Assembly: GCA_921293015.1 (NCBI GenBank)
Contig: OV121081.1
Span: forward strand, 61,893,022 to 61,957,021
Direction of reading: 5' to 3'
Source: Phorcus lineatus
Lineage: Eukaryota; Mollusca; Gastropoda; Trochida; Trochidae
Length of the DNA stretch: 64,000 nt
Made by a program: the position numbers and the translations under genes. Positions 11,951 to 23,640 of the stretch are shown piece after piece. The number at the start of each line of letters is the position of its first letter. The first letter of the stretch is position 1. Under the pieces are notes generated by a model. That model was not told the DNA's origin. It saw only the letters and a program-made list of their open reading frames with translations, and made no database searches.

Positions 11951-13606
11951 TATTTTATTCAAAACAATTATGATGGCTGACTTGATGCCAATAATTAAGT
12001 CAGGCTCTGAAATGATCCAGTCATCTCTGTCTTTGCTATTTTGTCTATTGGGATTTGAATTTGTGTTTTGATCACAAACATGCTTGAAAATATTTCCTTT
12101 CGACTTTGTGAGTTTGTCAAAAATATGTTGATTACGTTTTGTTTTTGATTGAATAGTTTCCCCCTTTATTTTGTAAAACATTGCAGTTGACTTGTAATTC
12201 AACAAAATAATAGTGAGGAATCGTTAATTTTAATACTCTTAATTTGATATATAATATCTAAAACATTGTGCCAGAATGTAGTAAGCTTCTCCATTTCAGC
12301 TGCTTGTTTCATCACGTATGTCCGCTGGCTCCATGTTTTGTATTGTTTCTGTTGTCTTTCAAATGTCTTCAGATTTACTTTGAACAGTATTAGTGCTAGT
12401 TAAAATCATCAGTGGTTTAGTAAATCTACATCTCAAAGTTCTGCAATGTTTGTGCAGTTCTTAAATCCACATAATTCTTCTGAAATTTGTTCCATATGAA
12501 ATTTTTTTTTCCAGTTTTCTTATTGTAGATCAGATCCATTTTCAGATCTTCTTAAAACAAAGTCCTCTTTACTATTCCATGAATGTTCTTTCAAGATTTA
12601 GTAGCCTGGATAAGGGATTAGTAAGAGTGAACTCCTCCCAGCATGCAATGGTGTATTGCTCTTGGCACTGTCAGTGTTTGCTTAGCAGTGTTTGGAGCTA
12701 CTAATCTACTGATGGGTTCAATATTGCAGCTGGTTTAGTAGTGTAGCTAGTATCCTAAACAAACTAGTATTGTCGGGAAAACTGTATCTGTTTGTGTGCC
12801 AGGGTGTAAGAAAAAACAAACTTTTATCATGAAAAAATTGTATTTATTTATGTTCAAGACAGGAGTTATAAACACTTGTTTTATATGGAGATGATTCATG
12901 GAGGATTCAGAGTTAATGATTGTACATGAAATATCCTTGAAACATAACCAACTGAAATGTCAATTTATGAGAAAATTCAATAAATGTTATTTTCAAGCAA
13001 AATTGTGAGCGGTTTTTGTACACTGAATTCACCTTTATCTCAATTTATCTTTTGCTTTTTGAATAGAAAATAAAAAATGTAAAGCCAATGGCTAATTTTA
13101 TACTTTCTCAATGTTCAGGAATTTGAATTCATGTAAATATGCAACTCAGAAAAAGATGACGGTTACTGGTTCAATATGTCAGGTATTATCCGCCGTGCTG
13201 TTCCACAAAATAGTTGTAAAGTTCCATTAATTTTAGCCCAATCTTTTATCATTGGTCATAATTACTTGAAGCTTTTACAATCAATTTTAAGTGTTTTGTC
13301 GAATGGCACCAAGAATTCCTCATCATTGATATTGTCCTCAAAATTATTTTTGAATTCCTTACTTCTCTCAGTAAAGTATCAAATTCCACACAATGAGGGA
13401 AACATATTCGGCAAGTAGTTCGAGAAACGGTAGTCAACTGCCATATCTTCCCCCAGTGTTAGTTTCTCTTGACGATTAGCATATGAGAAGAATTTTCTCT
13501 GAAAACCTTGATCTGTCATTTTCAAGCGTCTTGTTTAATTGTTGACTTTAGTGACATTGTTTTGTTTAGAGATGGTCCACTGCTCCCAGTGAAGTGCTAC
13601 TGTTAC

Positions 13607-13736
13607 ACACTATGTTCTCCCTTAACCTGAAGATGGGACATTAGTTGGGGGGGGGGGGGGATTGGCGGGTGTCCTATTAGGCATTACAGAAATGTTCAAA
13701 GGATTTTAAAGATTTGAAGGAAACACAAGGGTCCCC
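13607..13736 (+). repeat. Dispersed duplicate Z, copy 1, with 14-G run
   Basis: It starts acctgaagatgggacattag and ends aaggaaacacaagggtcc, both repeated at 14780-14923. The middle holds an uninterrupted run of 14 G (13647-13660), likely unstable. Confidence 0.75.
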
Positions 13737-14779
13737 GGTAAACCTTGCAAAAAAATTACAAATCACAAATGACATTAAACAGTTATATCATGAAAGATTT
13801 TACTGTTTTTCAGATTTATCTCATGAAGTTAAAATGAAACTAAAATAAAAGTGTTCCCCTTATAATCGAAACGATGAAACTTTCATAGAGTAACTATTGA
13901 CAGATTGAAGCTTACGGTTTAGGATGTATAAAAATGATATTACTTTCTATTAATTAAAATTAAAATTACTAATGTTAAATCATGGAATCATTTGAGTGAC
14001 TTGGTGTGTAAGGTGTGAAGGGTCTATGTGGGGTAAGGGACTCTAATTGGCAATATGAGAGACATAATCATTTTCGTGAAGGTGTTGGTTGGCAGGCGTT
14101 TGAATACTGAGGCTTTGTAAGTAGACAGTTGAGATGTGTGCCAAAAGTGGATTAAACTGTACCTAGTCAAGGTTATGTAATAATATTTTTATGTAACAAA
14201 AAGTATTATTATTAGTGAGAGGTAAATTGAGGATAAAGAAAGAAGTAATTATAGAGGTCGTTTGATGTGGGTTAGGTATGAAGAGGTTGTTGGGGCAGCT
14301 AAGACTAAAATATAGTCCCTGTAAAAAAAGATTTGTGACTGTAATTTTATTTTTGATAATTTGTATGAAATTATATAGAAAGGAGTCCTTTACTTCCTAT
14401 GGCTGAGGCAATTAGACTTGCAAACCTTTTCTAGACTTCAGATGGCTCCTTTAATGTTTTGGCCTAGGGACTGGATGACAGACAGGGACAGCTTTGAGGG
14501 GGTGGCCCCTTGAGAGGTTAGGTGTCACCCCTAGAAGATAGTTCACTACTGTGTTGATATTGGAAACAAGGACTTGAGACTGTTTCCTTGTTGGGATTCT
14601 GTACATATTTGAACATGTCACTGAATTTGGCTGTTGAGATTTCGGGGTCAGACAGAGTTGGACGTGTAGAGACAAATATCAGAACTCCAGTGTCATTGAT
14701 GAGCTGCAGTACAAACTGTCTTCCCTCTTGTGCAGGCTCCCTGAGTTGAATAAGAAGACAGGAATAACTCAATGATATA

Positions 14780-14923
14780 CAACCTGAAGATGGGACATTA
14801 GTTGGGGGGAGGGGGAGGGGGGAAGGGAGAAGAGGCGAGTGGGATGGGTTGAGATGGGAGGGGAGATTTGTACTAGTGGGCATTACTGAACTGTTTGAAG
14901 GATTTGAAGGAAACAAAAGGGTC
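14780..14923 (+). repeat. Dispersed duplicate Z, copy 2, with G/A-rich expansion
   Basis: Same flanks as copy 1 (acctgaagatgggacattag ... aaggaaacaaaagggtc), but the G run has been replaced by a ~70-bp purine-rich stretch of gggga/gggag blocks. Confidence 0.75.
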
Positions 14924-15261
14924 AGAAAAGACAGCAAGTTTTGACTGCTGTCCTGGTGTCTTCTTATCTCATTGAGTTAAATTTTTATTAAATTTAGTAC
15001 CAGTTTTCCGTTAATGAACCAATCAGAATGGGTTATGGTTCATTAAAGGTAGGCCTGTAATACTGAGGATAAAATTCAATTTCAGTTCTGAAATTTTATA
15101 TCTTATATTTCAGATCATGAAATTATGGATGAAAAGGAGAAAATGAACATATTGTAATTGCTTTAAAGCTCATTGTTTTCTTTTCTGCCCAATCAGTATA
15201 TCAAATATACCAATTGTACTGTTTTTGATAAAAACAACACGCAAATGACCAGAAACACTTC

Positions 15262-15430
15262 ATAATGATAATAATAATAAAGTTAATTTATAGCGCATTA
15301 ACTCCAGGCACTCAATGTCTGGTCATAGCGCTGAGCAGTGCACCTTGTATTTATTGCAACTTCCTGGGTCGATGACGTCATGCGACAAACAAGTTTCTTA
15401 TGATGTCACAGTCAACAAGAAACAACCAAT
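15262..15430 (+). mobile_element. LINE/SINE tail-like fragment
   Basis: A run of taataataataa is followed by agttaatttatagcgcattaact and catagcgctgagcag. The tttata(ta)gcgc core and flanking layout resemble the 3' end of the LINE at 40330-40400. Extent and class are uncertain. Confidence 0.4.
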
Positions 15431-15524
15431 TTGCTATGGAAAAGGGATCTGTGCATACATTTAATATTATCACAGGGCTTATGGTTTTAAAAAAACTGTA
15501 TTAAAGTTTGAGTGTATGTTTCAG

Positions 15525-15640
15525 TGCAAGACGTACCAGATGCCAGTGACTACCTTGATCGCACCTCGGGGGACACAGCAGCTTCAAGCCCCTCGGCCAG
15601 GTCCCTCAACGATCTGCCCTATGAAATGCAACAAGAAGAG
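15525..15640 (+). CDS. Exon 4 of window (116 nt), Rho GEF-like gene
   Basis: The acceptor is gtatgtttcag and the donor gag|gtaatt; it enters phase 1 and leaves phase 0. It encodes VQDVPDASDYLDRTSGD and then a Ser/Ala-rich segment ending LNDLPYEMQQEE. There is no recognisable domain. The GC-rich codons contrast sharply with the AT-rich flanks. Confidence 0.8.
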
Positions 15641-16010
15641 GTAATTTTGAAATGCTCTTGACAGTTGATATGAGATTTATGTTGACCACCTTTCTCTTTA
15701 TGAGCTGAAGGAAAATTCACAATGATGAGATAGATAAACTAAGTTCCCTGTTAACTGAATTTCTCTTTCATTCAAAAAGCCATGTTAACGAGAGTAAATG
15801 TTCATAAGTATCTTTGTAACCTGAATCTTTAGAAATCCCCCAACCCCTCACATTTTTGTTTCTCGGAAAAAAAAAAAAATCCATCAACTTCAATAATTGC
15901 AGTTGTAAGTCTGAGTCTGCTCTTCTTGACTGAAGCTTGCTAGAAGTACAGATTCTGAGATACTACTGAATTATAGAGAGGTGCTATGAAAGCTTGAATT
16001 TCTGTCTCAG
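15641..16010 (+). other. Intron after exon 4
   Basis: A 370-bp AT-rich intron with a 13-A run near 15869; nothing else seen. Confidence 0.8.
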
Positions 16011-16197
16011 GCGGGTGGGAAACGTGAAGGGAAGTCCCGACAGTACACGGTGGCTGCCACTCAGGGCGTGTGTTCGTGCGAGGACGAATACACAAGCAGC
16101 AGCTCTCTGGGGGTGCCACATTCCACTATGACCAAGTCTCTCTCCACTCCCTCAATACCTGCAGCCACCGCCGCCGCCGCTGACAACCTCACCCCAG
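16011..16197 (+). CDS. Exon 5 of window (187 nt), Rho GEF-like gene
   Basis: The acceptor is tttctgtctcag and the donor cca g|gtgaga; it enters phase 0 and leaves phase 1. The product starts AGGKREGKSRQYTVAAT, has a CSCEDEYTSSSSLG segment, a MTKSLSTPSIPA motif with several possible phosphosites, and an Ala run coded by GCC repeats. It is probably disordered and regulatory. The GCC run (about 16163-16181) could vary in length between individuals. Confidence 0.85.
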
Positions 16198-17127
16198 GTG
16201 AGATTTATACATTGTAGAATGTTTATGGATATCATCTTATATACAGAATCCTGAATTTTTTTCAATAACTCACCCAAGAGGTATATTTAGATCTTATGGT
16301 GCCTATTGTTATCATTTCATCACCTAAACATTTCTGACTCCTAGATAACTGTCATAGGGGAAGGATAGGCAGTGATTAGCACATTTTGCTTGTTAAGAGT
16401 TCTGGAGCTTGACAGGGGCAAGACTATTTGGTGTGCTGTGGAGTACTGTTAAACATTTAGTAGGGTTTGGACGTGATGCTACACCATCATAATTCCCTAT
16501 TTCCAATCAATGTTTGCAGGTTTTATTGCAACTTTCTGGCACACTATTGTTGCTGGACCTCTCTCTACAAAAACAGGAAAATCTTTCTATAAATGAAACA
16601 CTCTCCAATCAACTCATCTTGTCAAATAAAAGAATATAGATATAGTACTCATTTAATAATGTCACACCAAAGTACCCCAGTCATTGTCCATCCATGGTTC
16701 TTCTGTGTATCATTTTCTTCTTTCATCTTTTATCCATGTACCACAATATTTTGTCTGTCTATTTGTCTCCAATAAAGGCTGTGCATAAAATGTTTCTGTT
16801 TTAAAAGCAGTAGTATCTTGAACCCAAATACCAACAGCCAGGAAAACAAAATCTAAGAATTTATTAATGCTTTATGCCACTGATGGATTTACTCCCTGAG
16901 TCCTTTGAAATTCGAAAAAGACTACTTAAAATTGTAAGCTTTTGGTCTCCAGGACAAAAAGTTTTTTTCATGTCACTATTTGCTTTTGTAAGTCCTGGGA
17001 CATAGCAGTCCATATTTTTAGATTTATCAATGAATGCAATTCACTTGTTAATAGATTAAGGGGTTTTAAAATTTTGATGTTATTTCTTATACTTTCCTCA
17101 TCCATAACAAAATGATTATTTCCACAG
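16198..17127 (+). other. Intron after exon 5
   Basis: A 930-bp AT-rich intron without a recognised repeat or gene. Confidence 0.75.
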
Positions 17128-17179
17128 AGTCAAGGAAATTAAGTCTTCGAAGAGAAGGAAGAGTAAAAGACGGAAAACA
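17128..17179 (+). CDS. Exon 6 of window (52 nt micro-exon), Rho GEF-like gene
   Basis: The exon is short, with acceptor ttatttccacag and donor aaaaca|gtaagt. It enters phase 1 and leaves phase 2, fitting both neighbours. It encodes ESRKLSLRREGRVKDGK plus a split codon. RKLS is another basophilic phosphosite-like motif. Support is mainly splice signals and phase, since the exon is small. Confidence 0.7.
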
Positions 17180-19800
17180 GTAAGTGAAATTTAGTGTGGA
17201 CGTGTTTTGTATGTATCCGTTATTTGTGAACCCTTGTTTAGTGACAATACCTGTAGGTACCAGTCTTAGAGACACCTTTTTACGTTAAACTGATAAATGC
17301 CAAATAATTCAGAAAAAAAATTACTGATATTGAAAATTAATGTAATAAATTTCACTTTAGAAAGTTCTTAGGATATTTTATGAAAGTTTAGTTTTGCTAA
17401 AAGATGAAATTGAAATTTAAAAGGAAAAAAAATTATATGCACCATTTTTAAATAACAATTTGGATTCTTGCAAAAATTATCTAGTAGGGAATGAAGAGTA
17501 AAAAATATTACTTTTGTATGTTTCTATGATTTGATATGATTTATCAATATAAAAATATGATAAATAGGCTTCAGGTTTCAGTGTTGACAAAGAGAGCACT
17601 TTTTTCTTTGTTAGCAATGTTTGTTTTTGTAGACAGATAAATTGGTGTTTGAATGATTGTTGCATTAGTGTTTGTTATATATGGGTAATGTGTGAATGAA
17701 TATTTTCCAAGTTGAATTAAGTAAAAATTTATTTGGAATTTTTTTTTGGATTAAATAATTATTAATCGTAATTTGATGATTTGAATTAACAGACTGTGAT
17801 TGTTAATGATGATTAATTGAATAATCATTAATTAAGGTTTCATGAAAACATCAACACATAGAAGAATATCTATCTCAGAAAATATCAGCTTTCAAAAGCC
17901 ACTGCAGCAATTTCACAATATAACTCACAGTAAAAAATTTGCCAGACAGAAAACTAACAATTCACTACAATGTTTTGATTTCACAGTGCATTTATTTTTT
18001 CACTTGTTCTAAAGTTATCACAGTTTGATGGTAGTTTCAGTTTGAAATTTATTGGACAATTTTGATAGTCGTATTAATGTTTTTGTGTTTTTTCCAAGAT
18101 ACCTATCTATAACTAAAGGGTAGTCTGTGCCATGAAATTATTTTGGTTAAAAGATTTGGAAACAATGACTTTTGAAGTACCTTGATGTAATTAAATGTTT
18201 TGTTTTAATCGGTTTCTGTTTTAATTATAAACCAAGTATACTTTCCTAAAAATATGAAAAGCCCAAATTATGTTCAACAAACTATTTTTAGATATTTCTT
18301 GTAATATCCTATACATTCCTGAAACCCTAAATACTATCTAGAAATATGACAAGCCCTAAACCTGGATATTCAACAGCCCCTGTAAATTGTTGAAATCCCT
18401 GTGATGTTTGATACAAATCCATGTTCCCTGAATGAGTCGGTGTTGTGGGTCTTGAAAGGTGAAGGTCGCTACATTTTAAATTTTGAATTCTTCAGTTTGA
18501 TTTTATTTTGGGTGCTGTGTCTGTCTGTCTGTTTGTTTGTTTGTTTGTTGACACTCAACGGTGTTCTTTCAGAGCAAGTGGCCAGTCATACACTGTCATT
18601 CAAAAACTTATCCAAGAACATGAGTGAGTCTACCAGGTTTCCTCGCCAAATCTCATATTTGTCAACTGTGGTGCACGAATAAAGCCTGCTTTGCACATCA
18701 AATCTTTCTAATATTTTGTTTGAAACTTTCAATATTTTTTTGGTCTTCAGATGTCTTGATATTTTTTTTTTGACTTTACAAAAGAATCTTATTCACATTC
18801 TGCCACTTTGAAGAGAATTTTTTAAATCTCAAATTATCACATAATGAATCTCTTGATTAGATATTTGAAAATATTTTCACTGATATTTGAACACATATTT
18901 TTGAAAATAGGTGTCTGTTTGTTTTTTAATCTTGATAAAAAAAAAATGAAGGAAATATTTGATGTGAAGACATATTGGTCAATGGATAACATGCTTTTCA
19001 GTAACCAAAGGGAGGTAATTTACTGGTCGTGCAAGGGTTATGTCCCTTGACGTGGTTAAGTAATGTAGTTAGAAAACTAACTGGTGATGGGTTCTGCATG
19101 AAATTTGCCTGCTTACTCCACTTTCTTGCACGATTCACATGCATGAAACTTTTATTTCAGCATAATCTCCATGAAAATCTCAATTATTTACTCAAAAACC
19201 TTTTCTTTCAGGTTGTTTTTAACTCTTATCATTTCTTCTCCAACTTTATTATAATCCTCCCAGGAAATCAAACCCCACTTCATCTCAAATCAACCTCCGA
19301 ATTCCTATTTAGATAGAATAGAGACATGAATTAGAGTAGCTCTGGAAATCACTTAATGACAGTACTAAGAAATGAAGCATGTTTCTTAGGATCATGCATT
19401 CAAATATAGAGGCATGATTTTTAGAATTATGAGATAACCCTCCATCAAGACATCAGTAATAATTTGAGTGTGCAAGCTGATGCATGATATAGGTTAGCTC
19501 CTCTACTCTAAAGGTATTACCAGTTTTTAATCTAATGCTGAAAAAATCATTGTTGATTGTAGTTATTGTGAAAAACATTGTCCAAAAAAAATGTATCCCA
19601 AAATTTATATAATGCTTCAAGAACAAACAGAGAATCATTTGGAATACTGTTAAAAGAATAATCGTTGTCAAAAGAAGGACTTACGTTGACCCCAAAGTAA
19701 AATTCAAAAGAAAGGGATCTTGATTAACTTGTTAATTAACAGACCCAGTAGTTTACCTGTTAATTAAGTACGGCTTTTAACGAGGGTGTCTGGTTAACAG
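17180..19800 (+). other. Intron after exon 6
   Basis: A 2.6-kb AT-rich intron. A short (GTTT)n/(GTCT)n tract lies near 18520-18548. Small open frames around 18401-19316 have no composition or motif support. Confidence 0.7.
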
Positions 19801-19902
19801 TGCACAGTTCCGGCGCCAAGACGAAATTGAGGAAGAAGATGAAACTGTAGCGCCAGTTCGACGTCAACGAGAAGAGATGACCCTTCAGGATTTTCTCACC
19901 GA
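19801..19902 (+). CDS. Exon 7 of window (102 nt), Rho GEF-like gene
   Basis: The acceptor is gtctggttaacag and the donor ga|gtgagt; it enters phase 2 and leaves phase 2. It encodes a charged, probably helical segment: AQFRRQDEIEEEDETVAP, then RRQREEMTLQDFLTE. A second AG at 19805-19806 would break the frame, which favours 19801. The TLQDFLTE segment leads into the basic linker before the C1 finger. Confidence 0.8.
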
Positions 19903-20796
19903 GTGAGTCGATTGTCCTCACATCAAGTGTTCATTGTCTTGTCCGTGCTTTCGTGTACAGTTAGGTTACTCCTTAAGACAATGACCGATGATGTATTTTC
20001 GTTTGATGTAGGTTTGATTTTAGGGTTCATTAAGTGATGAGTGGCTATATGTTGTCCCCCTTTTCATCAGACCATTTATTCATCCATCTTCAGTCATTGG
20101 ATCCGTCCATCTTACCTTTCATCCATTCATTCAGTTGTCTTTTTATTCATCTATACTTCATTCCTTTTTCTAACTGATGTCACCTCTCTTTTCATCTCTT
20201 GTCTTAAGATCATCCTTTCACTCTTGCACAACTTCTATTTTTCTTCTTTCCATAAATTATTAAAACTTAACAATTTCAGCATATTTCAATTACAAAGTTT
20301 GATAATGATGTGAATATTAACCCTTTACTTATGAGCCTAGAATTTTTCTCGGATAGCTGATACATAGCCAGTTATCAATCCTCGGTTATTCTTCTTGGCA
20401 GCTCAGAATTGCTTCCCATTAATTCACAAGCCTGTAACAATATAAACTTACCACCAGAATTAGAGGTAAATTAAGAAAAAAAAATTAGATTAATTCTTTT
20501 TTTGAAAATATAGTCTCAGTAAACAGAGGAAGTGATTTCAGTAAAAATTACCTATTAGTTACCTACCTACCTATAGGCTAGTGGTCACTTCTTATGCCTT
20601 TGATAGTCTATGTCTTCTGGGTTGCATACTCCAATGAATGAAGAATGGAACGATGTTTGTCCTTAAACCAGGGTAGTAATGTGTGTGGCATTTTGAGCAC
20701 ACCTTCATGGTGTGGATTCCGGCCCAATATAAGTTTCCTCACTTTAATTATATACAGCTACTTGAAGACAGAAATGAAAAATGAATGTACTCCTGC

Positions 20797-23014
20797 TTAA
20801 GGATGTCCGCTCCTCAAATTTAAAGTATTAAACTTTTTTTCTAACTTGTTTTTTTCAAAGGTTTAGTGTATTTGCTTAAAATATCCACCCCCCAAAAATA
20901 GGGGTTAGTGTGGGTTTTTTCGAGATATTTTAAGACAAAGATCCAACTGTCAGTCAGAGTATTAACATGGGAGTCTATGGGAAAATGATGACCTTTTCGG
21001 AGAAATCTTAAATATTAATTAGTTCCTGTATTAAACTTTTTTTAATATGAAAACATGTTAGAGTTAACATAATCTTCTTCCAGAAAAAAGTAAAAAATAT
21101 GTATGGTAGTGTGGGTTTTTAGCCGCTACGGCACATCATGTATTCAAACATTTCAATTAAATTATCAACATTCAAGGTATTTTTGGACTAAAAACATGCT
21201 TTCTCCCACTCATTATCTAAAAATATACCTGAACGCATTCGTACAAATTGTATTCATTCAACAACATCTACTTTCTAAGAAAAACAGATAATAGAACTTG
21301 CTCAAATTATAATTACAAATATAGTCGCAAGCGACGATGAAAGGATTCAGCGCATAAAAAGCACATTCAGTACAAACATAGTGATGTTAGCCAGCTTCAC
21401 TGAAATTTTCATGAAGATTGGAGATTGCATTAATCTACAGCAGCAAGTTTCATCTGACCTTATCTCCAAAGCATACTCCGGTTATTGCAAAGAAGTGGTG
21501 AGCAAAAAATATTTGACTGACATCAAAATCTGAATCACCCTAAAATTCCCAATGTCTCAGCTACATTATTGGAGAGTTTGAGCTCTTAGATGCAAGTATC
21601 TTCAGAGAAGAAGATTTTTTAAGATGCATCTAAAAAATCACTAAAAGCAATATGGCGGCCAAACTATTCATGCTACGAATTTGCTATGGTTTACTTTTTT
21701 GCTCCAAATGTAATTGCCTGTCGTTTAAAACAAGTTGCAAGTCTCCAAGTGCATTTTGAAAAAAATGCCCATGTTAATTTTTCGAAATTTCGATCGTACT
21801 GTGCCTTTAACACTTAAACCGGTTAAGCCCAAAAGCTTATTGTGGCTTCGTCTCATTAAGTTCTATCAGACTTGTGAGTTTGGCTGTAATAGCTTTAGCG
21901 GTTTTGTCTAAATCGCGGCGACAAAATCGGTGGAATAATGGAAAGCAATTTCTGGAACAAATAAGTTGATATTGTGCAAAAACTATAATACTTATGAAAT
22001 GGTCATGATTGACTTTTTTGTTCATACAGGTAATACGCTTCATTCAAAACAAGTTTCAAGTGTCTAAGTGCATTTTGAAAAATTAGCCCATGTTAATTTT
22101 TTGTAAACATATTTTTGCTGTTTTTGATCGATTTTTGTGAACGATAATGACTGTTCGCGATCAATGTTTTAACAGTTTCGTCAAGTGCACATACTTGTCT
22201 TACATTCCTGAAAAATTATTGCAATTGTGAGTCTAACTTTTTGAGTTATCGCCCCTTGAACATGCTTATATGAGCTAAATCGTCCGACTTTGAAGGGTTG
22301 CTGAGAAAAAAGTTTTAATGTTACGACCTTGAAAAAGTCAAATTCATAATTACAATGCTTCAGCTACATTGAGTATGAATTTCAGTTCTTAGATTCAAGT
22401 ATCTTCAGAGAAGAAGATTCTCAAAGATGCATGGGGTCCGGGAATTTCAAAAAGTTAATTAAAGCAATATGGCGGCCAAACTACTCATGTTACGAATTTG
22501 CCATGATTGACTTTTTTGCTTGAATTGTTACTGTGCATCGTTTGCAAAAAGTTGCAAGTCTCTAAGTGCATTTTGAAAAATTTTCCTATGTTAATTTTTC
22601 GCACTTTAGATCGTACTGTGCCTTTAACGCTTAAGCCGATTAAGCCCAAAAGCTTATTGCGGCTTCGTCTCATAAAGGTCTATCAGTCTGTCGAGTTTGG
22701 CTGCAATAGCTTCAGCGGTATTGGCTGAATCGCGGCGACAAAATCGGTGGAAGAAAAATAATAATAATAATAAAACACGCCAATAACAATAAGGATTCAG
22801 CATTTCTGCTGAATCCTTAATTATTATTGCTGAGTCAGCAAAATTGTGAATTATTTCAAAATGAAAATACTACGTTTCTTTATTTTGATGAATATTTAGT
22901 CAGAATTCATCAAAATTGAGAAATTACTACTTCATTTTAGTTTATTATATAAGAACATTATTATATAAAGTTAATTGAAATTTGTTACTGGGACTGAGGA
23001 GCGAACATCCTTAA
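20797..23014. mobile_element. Non-autonomous TTAA-flanked DNA transposon (~2.2 kb)
   Basis: The left end TTAAGGATGTCCGCTCCTCA and the right end TGAGGAGCGAACATCCTTAA are inverted with one mismatch, each preceded or followed by TTAA, the target preferred by piggyBac and Kolobok elements. The interior holds two related copies of a ~380-bp block (about 21600-21945 and 22390-22750; shared gcaatatggcggccaaact, aagtgcattttgaaaaa, cgcggcgacaaaatcggtgg) and a hairpin aaggattcagc/gctgaatcctt near 22791-22820. No transposase frame is visible. Confidence 0.7.
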
Positions 23015-23532
23015 GGATTTTTACAGTTAGCAAAAATGCCCTTTTGATCCCTAAATTCCTCGATGCATTGTGATATCATTTCTGTTTCCATTTCGTTCTG
23101 TCTGCACTTGGCACTGTTCCTCCCCCATACTTTCTGTACATCAGCCGCCTTCTCTCTCGATCATCCATCCCCAGGCCAATCTAAGTTTACTTGTCCCCTA
23201 AAACATGCACACAATAACAGATCTCTAATCTCTGACCTGCAGTGAGCCCTTTTGATTTATTTTTCCAATCATTGCTTATAACTGAAATGTTTTATACTAT
23301 ATCTTGATATTTTCTGAATGTTTACAAGCCATTCTATCTTAAAATACTCAAATCTTCTACACTAACTTTAACATATTTACAATGTATGCAATGCCATCAA
23401 CAAAATTGATTTGAAATTGAGGAAATAAAAAGTTGTATATCTTTAGAAAATATATGACAACCTTTATGGTTGTTGTACGTCTTTGTACGTTTTTTGTACA
23501 GAAAATTACATTTTCTAAAAGAATTTGGTTCT

Positions 23533-23640
23533 GGGGCGGTATTCTATAAAAATCTAATATTTTTCTTAAGTTTTGACTTAATTTTTTATTTGAAATTAAG
23601 TTATTTTTAAGACTTAAGTCCTTCTAAGGATACTGCCCCT
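23533..23640. mobile_element. Short foldback MITE (108 bp)
   Basis: The ends ggggcggtattct and aggatactgcccct are inverted, with inner ttaagttttgacttaa and ttaagacttaagt blocks giving a near-continuous stem. Confidence 0.6.

Larger units (their letters stand above)
11275..15524 (+). other. Intron after exon 3
   Basis: A 4.25-kb intron containing repeat family X copy 2 (11575-11950, minus), a duplicated poly-G-bearing segment (13607-13736 and 14780-14923) and a LINE/SINE-tail-like fragment (about 15262-15430). A minus-strand Pro/Ser-rich frame at 14518-14937 is a by-product of the G-rich repeat. No gene seen otherwise. Confidence 0.7.

Noticed and set aside
14518..14937. 139-codon minus-strand frame
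   Set aside because: Runs through the G/A-rich duplicate; biased composition, no splice or start context.
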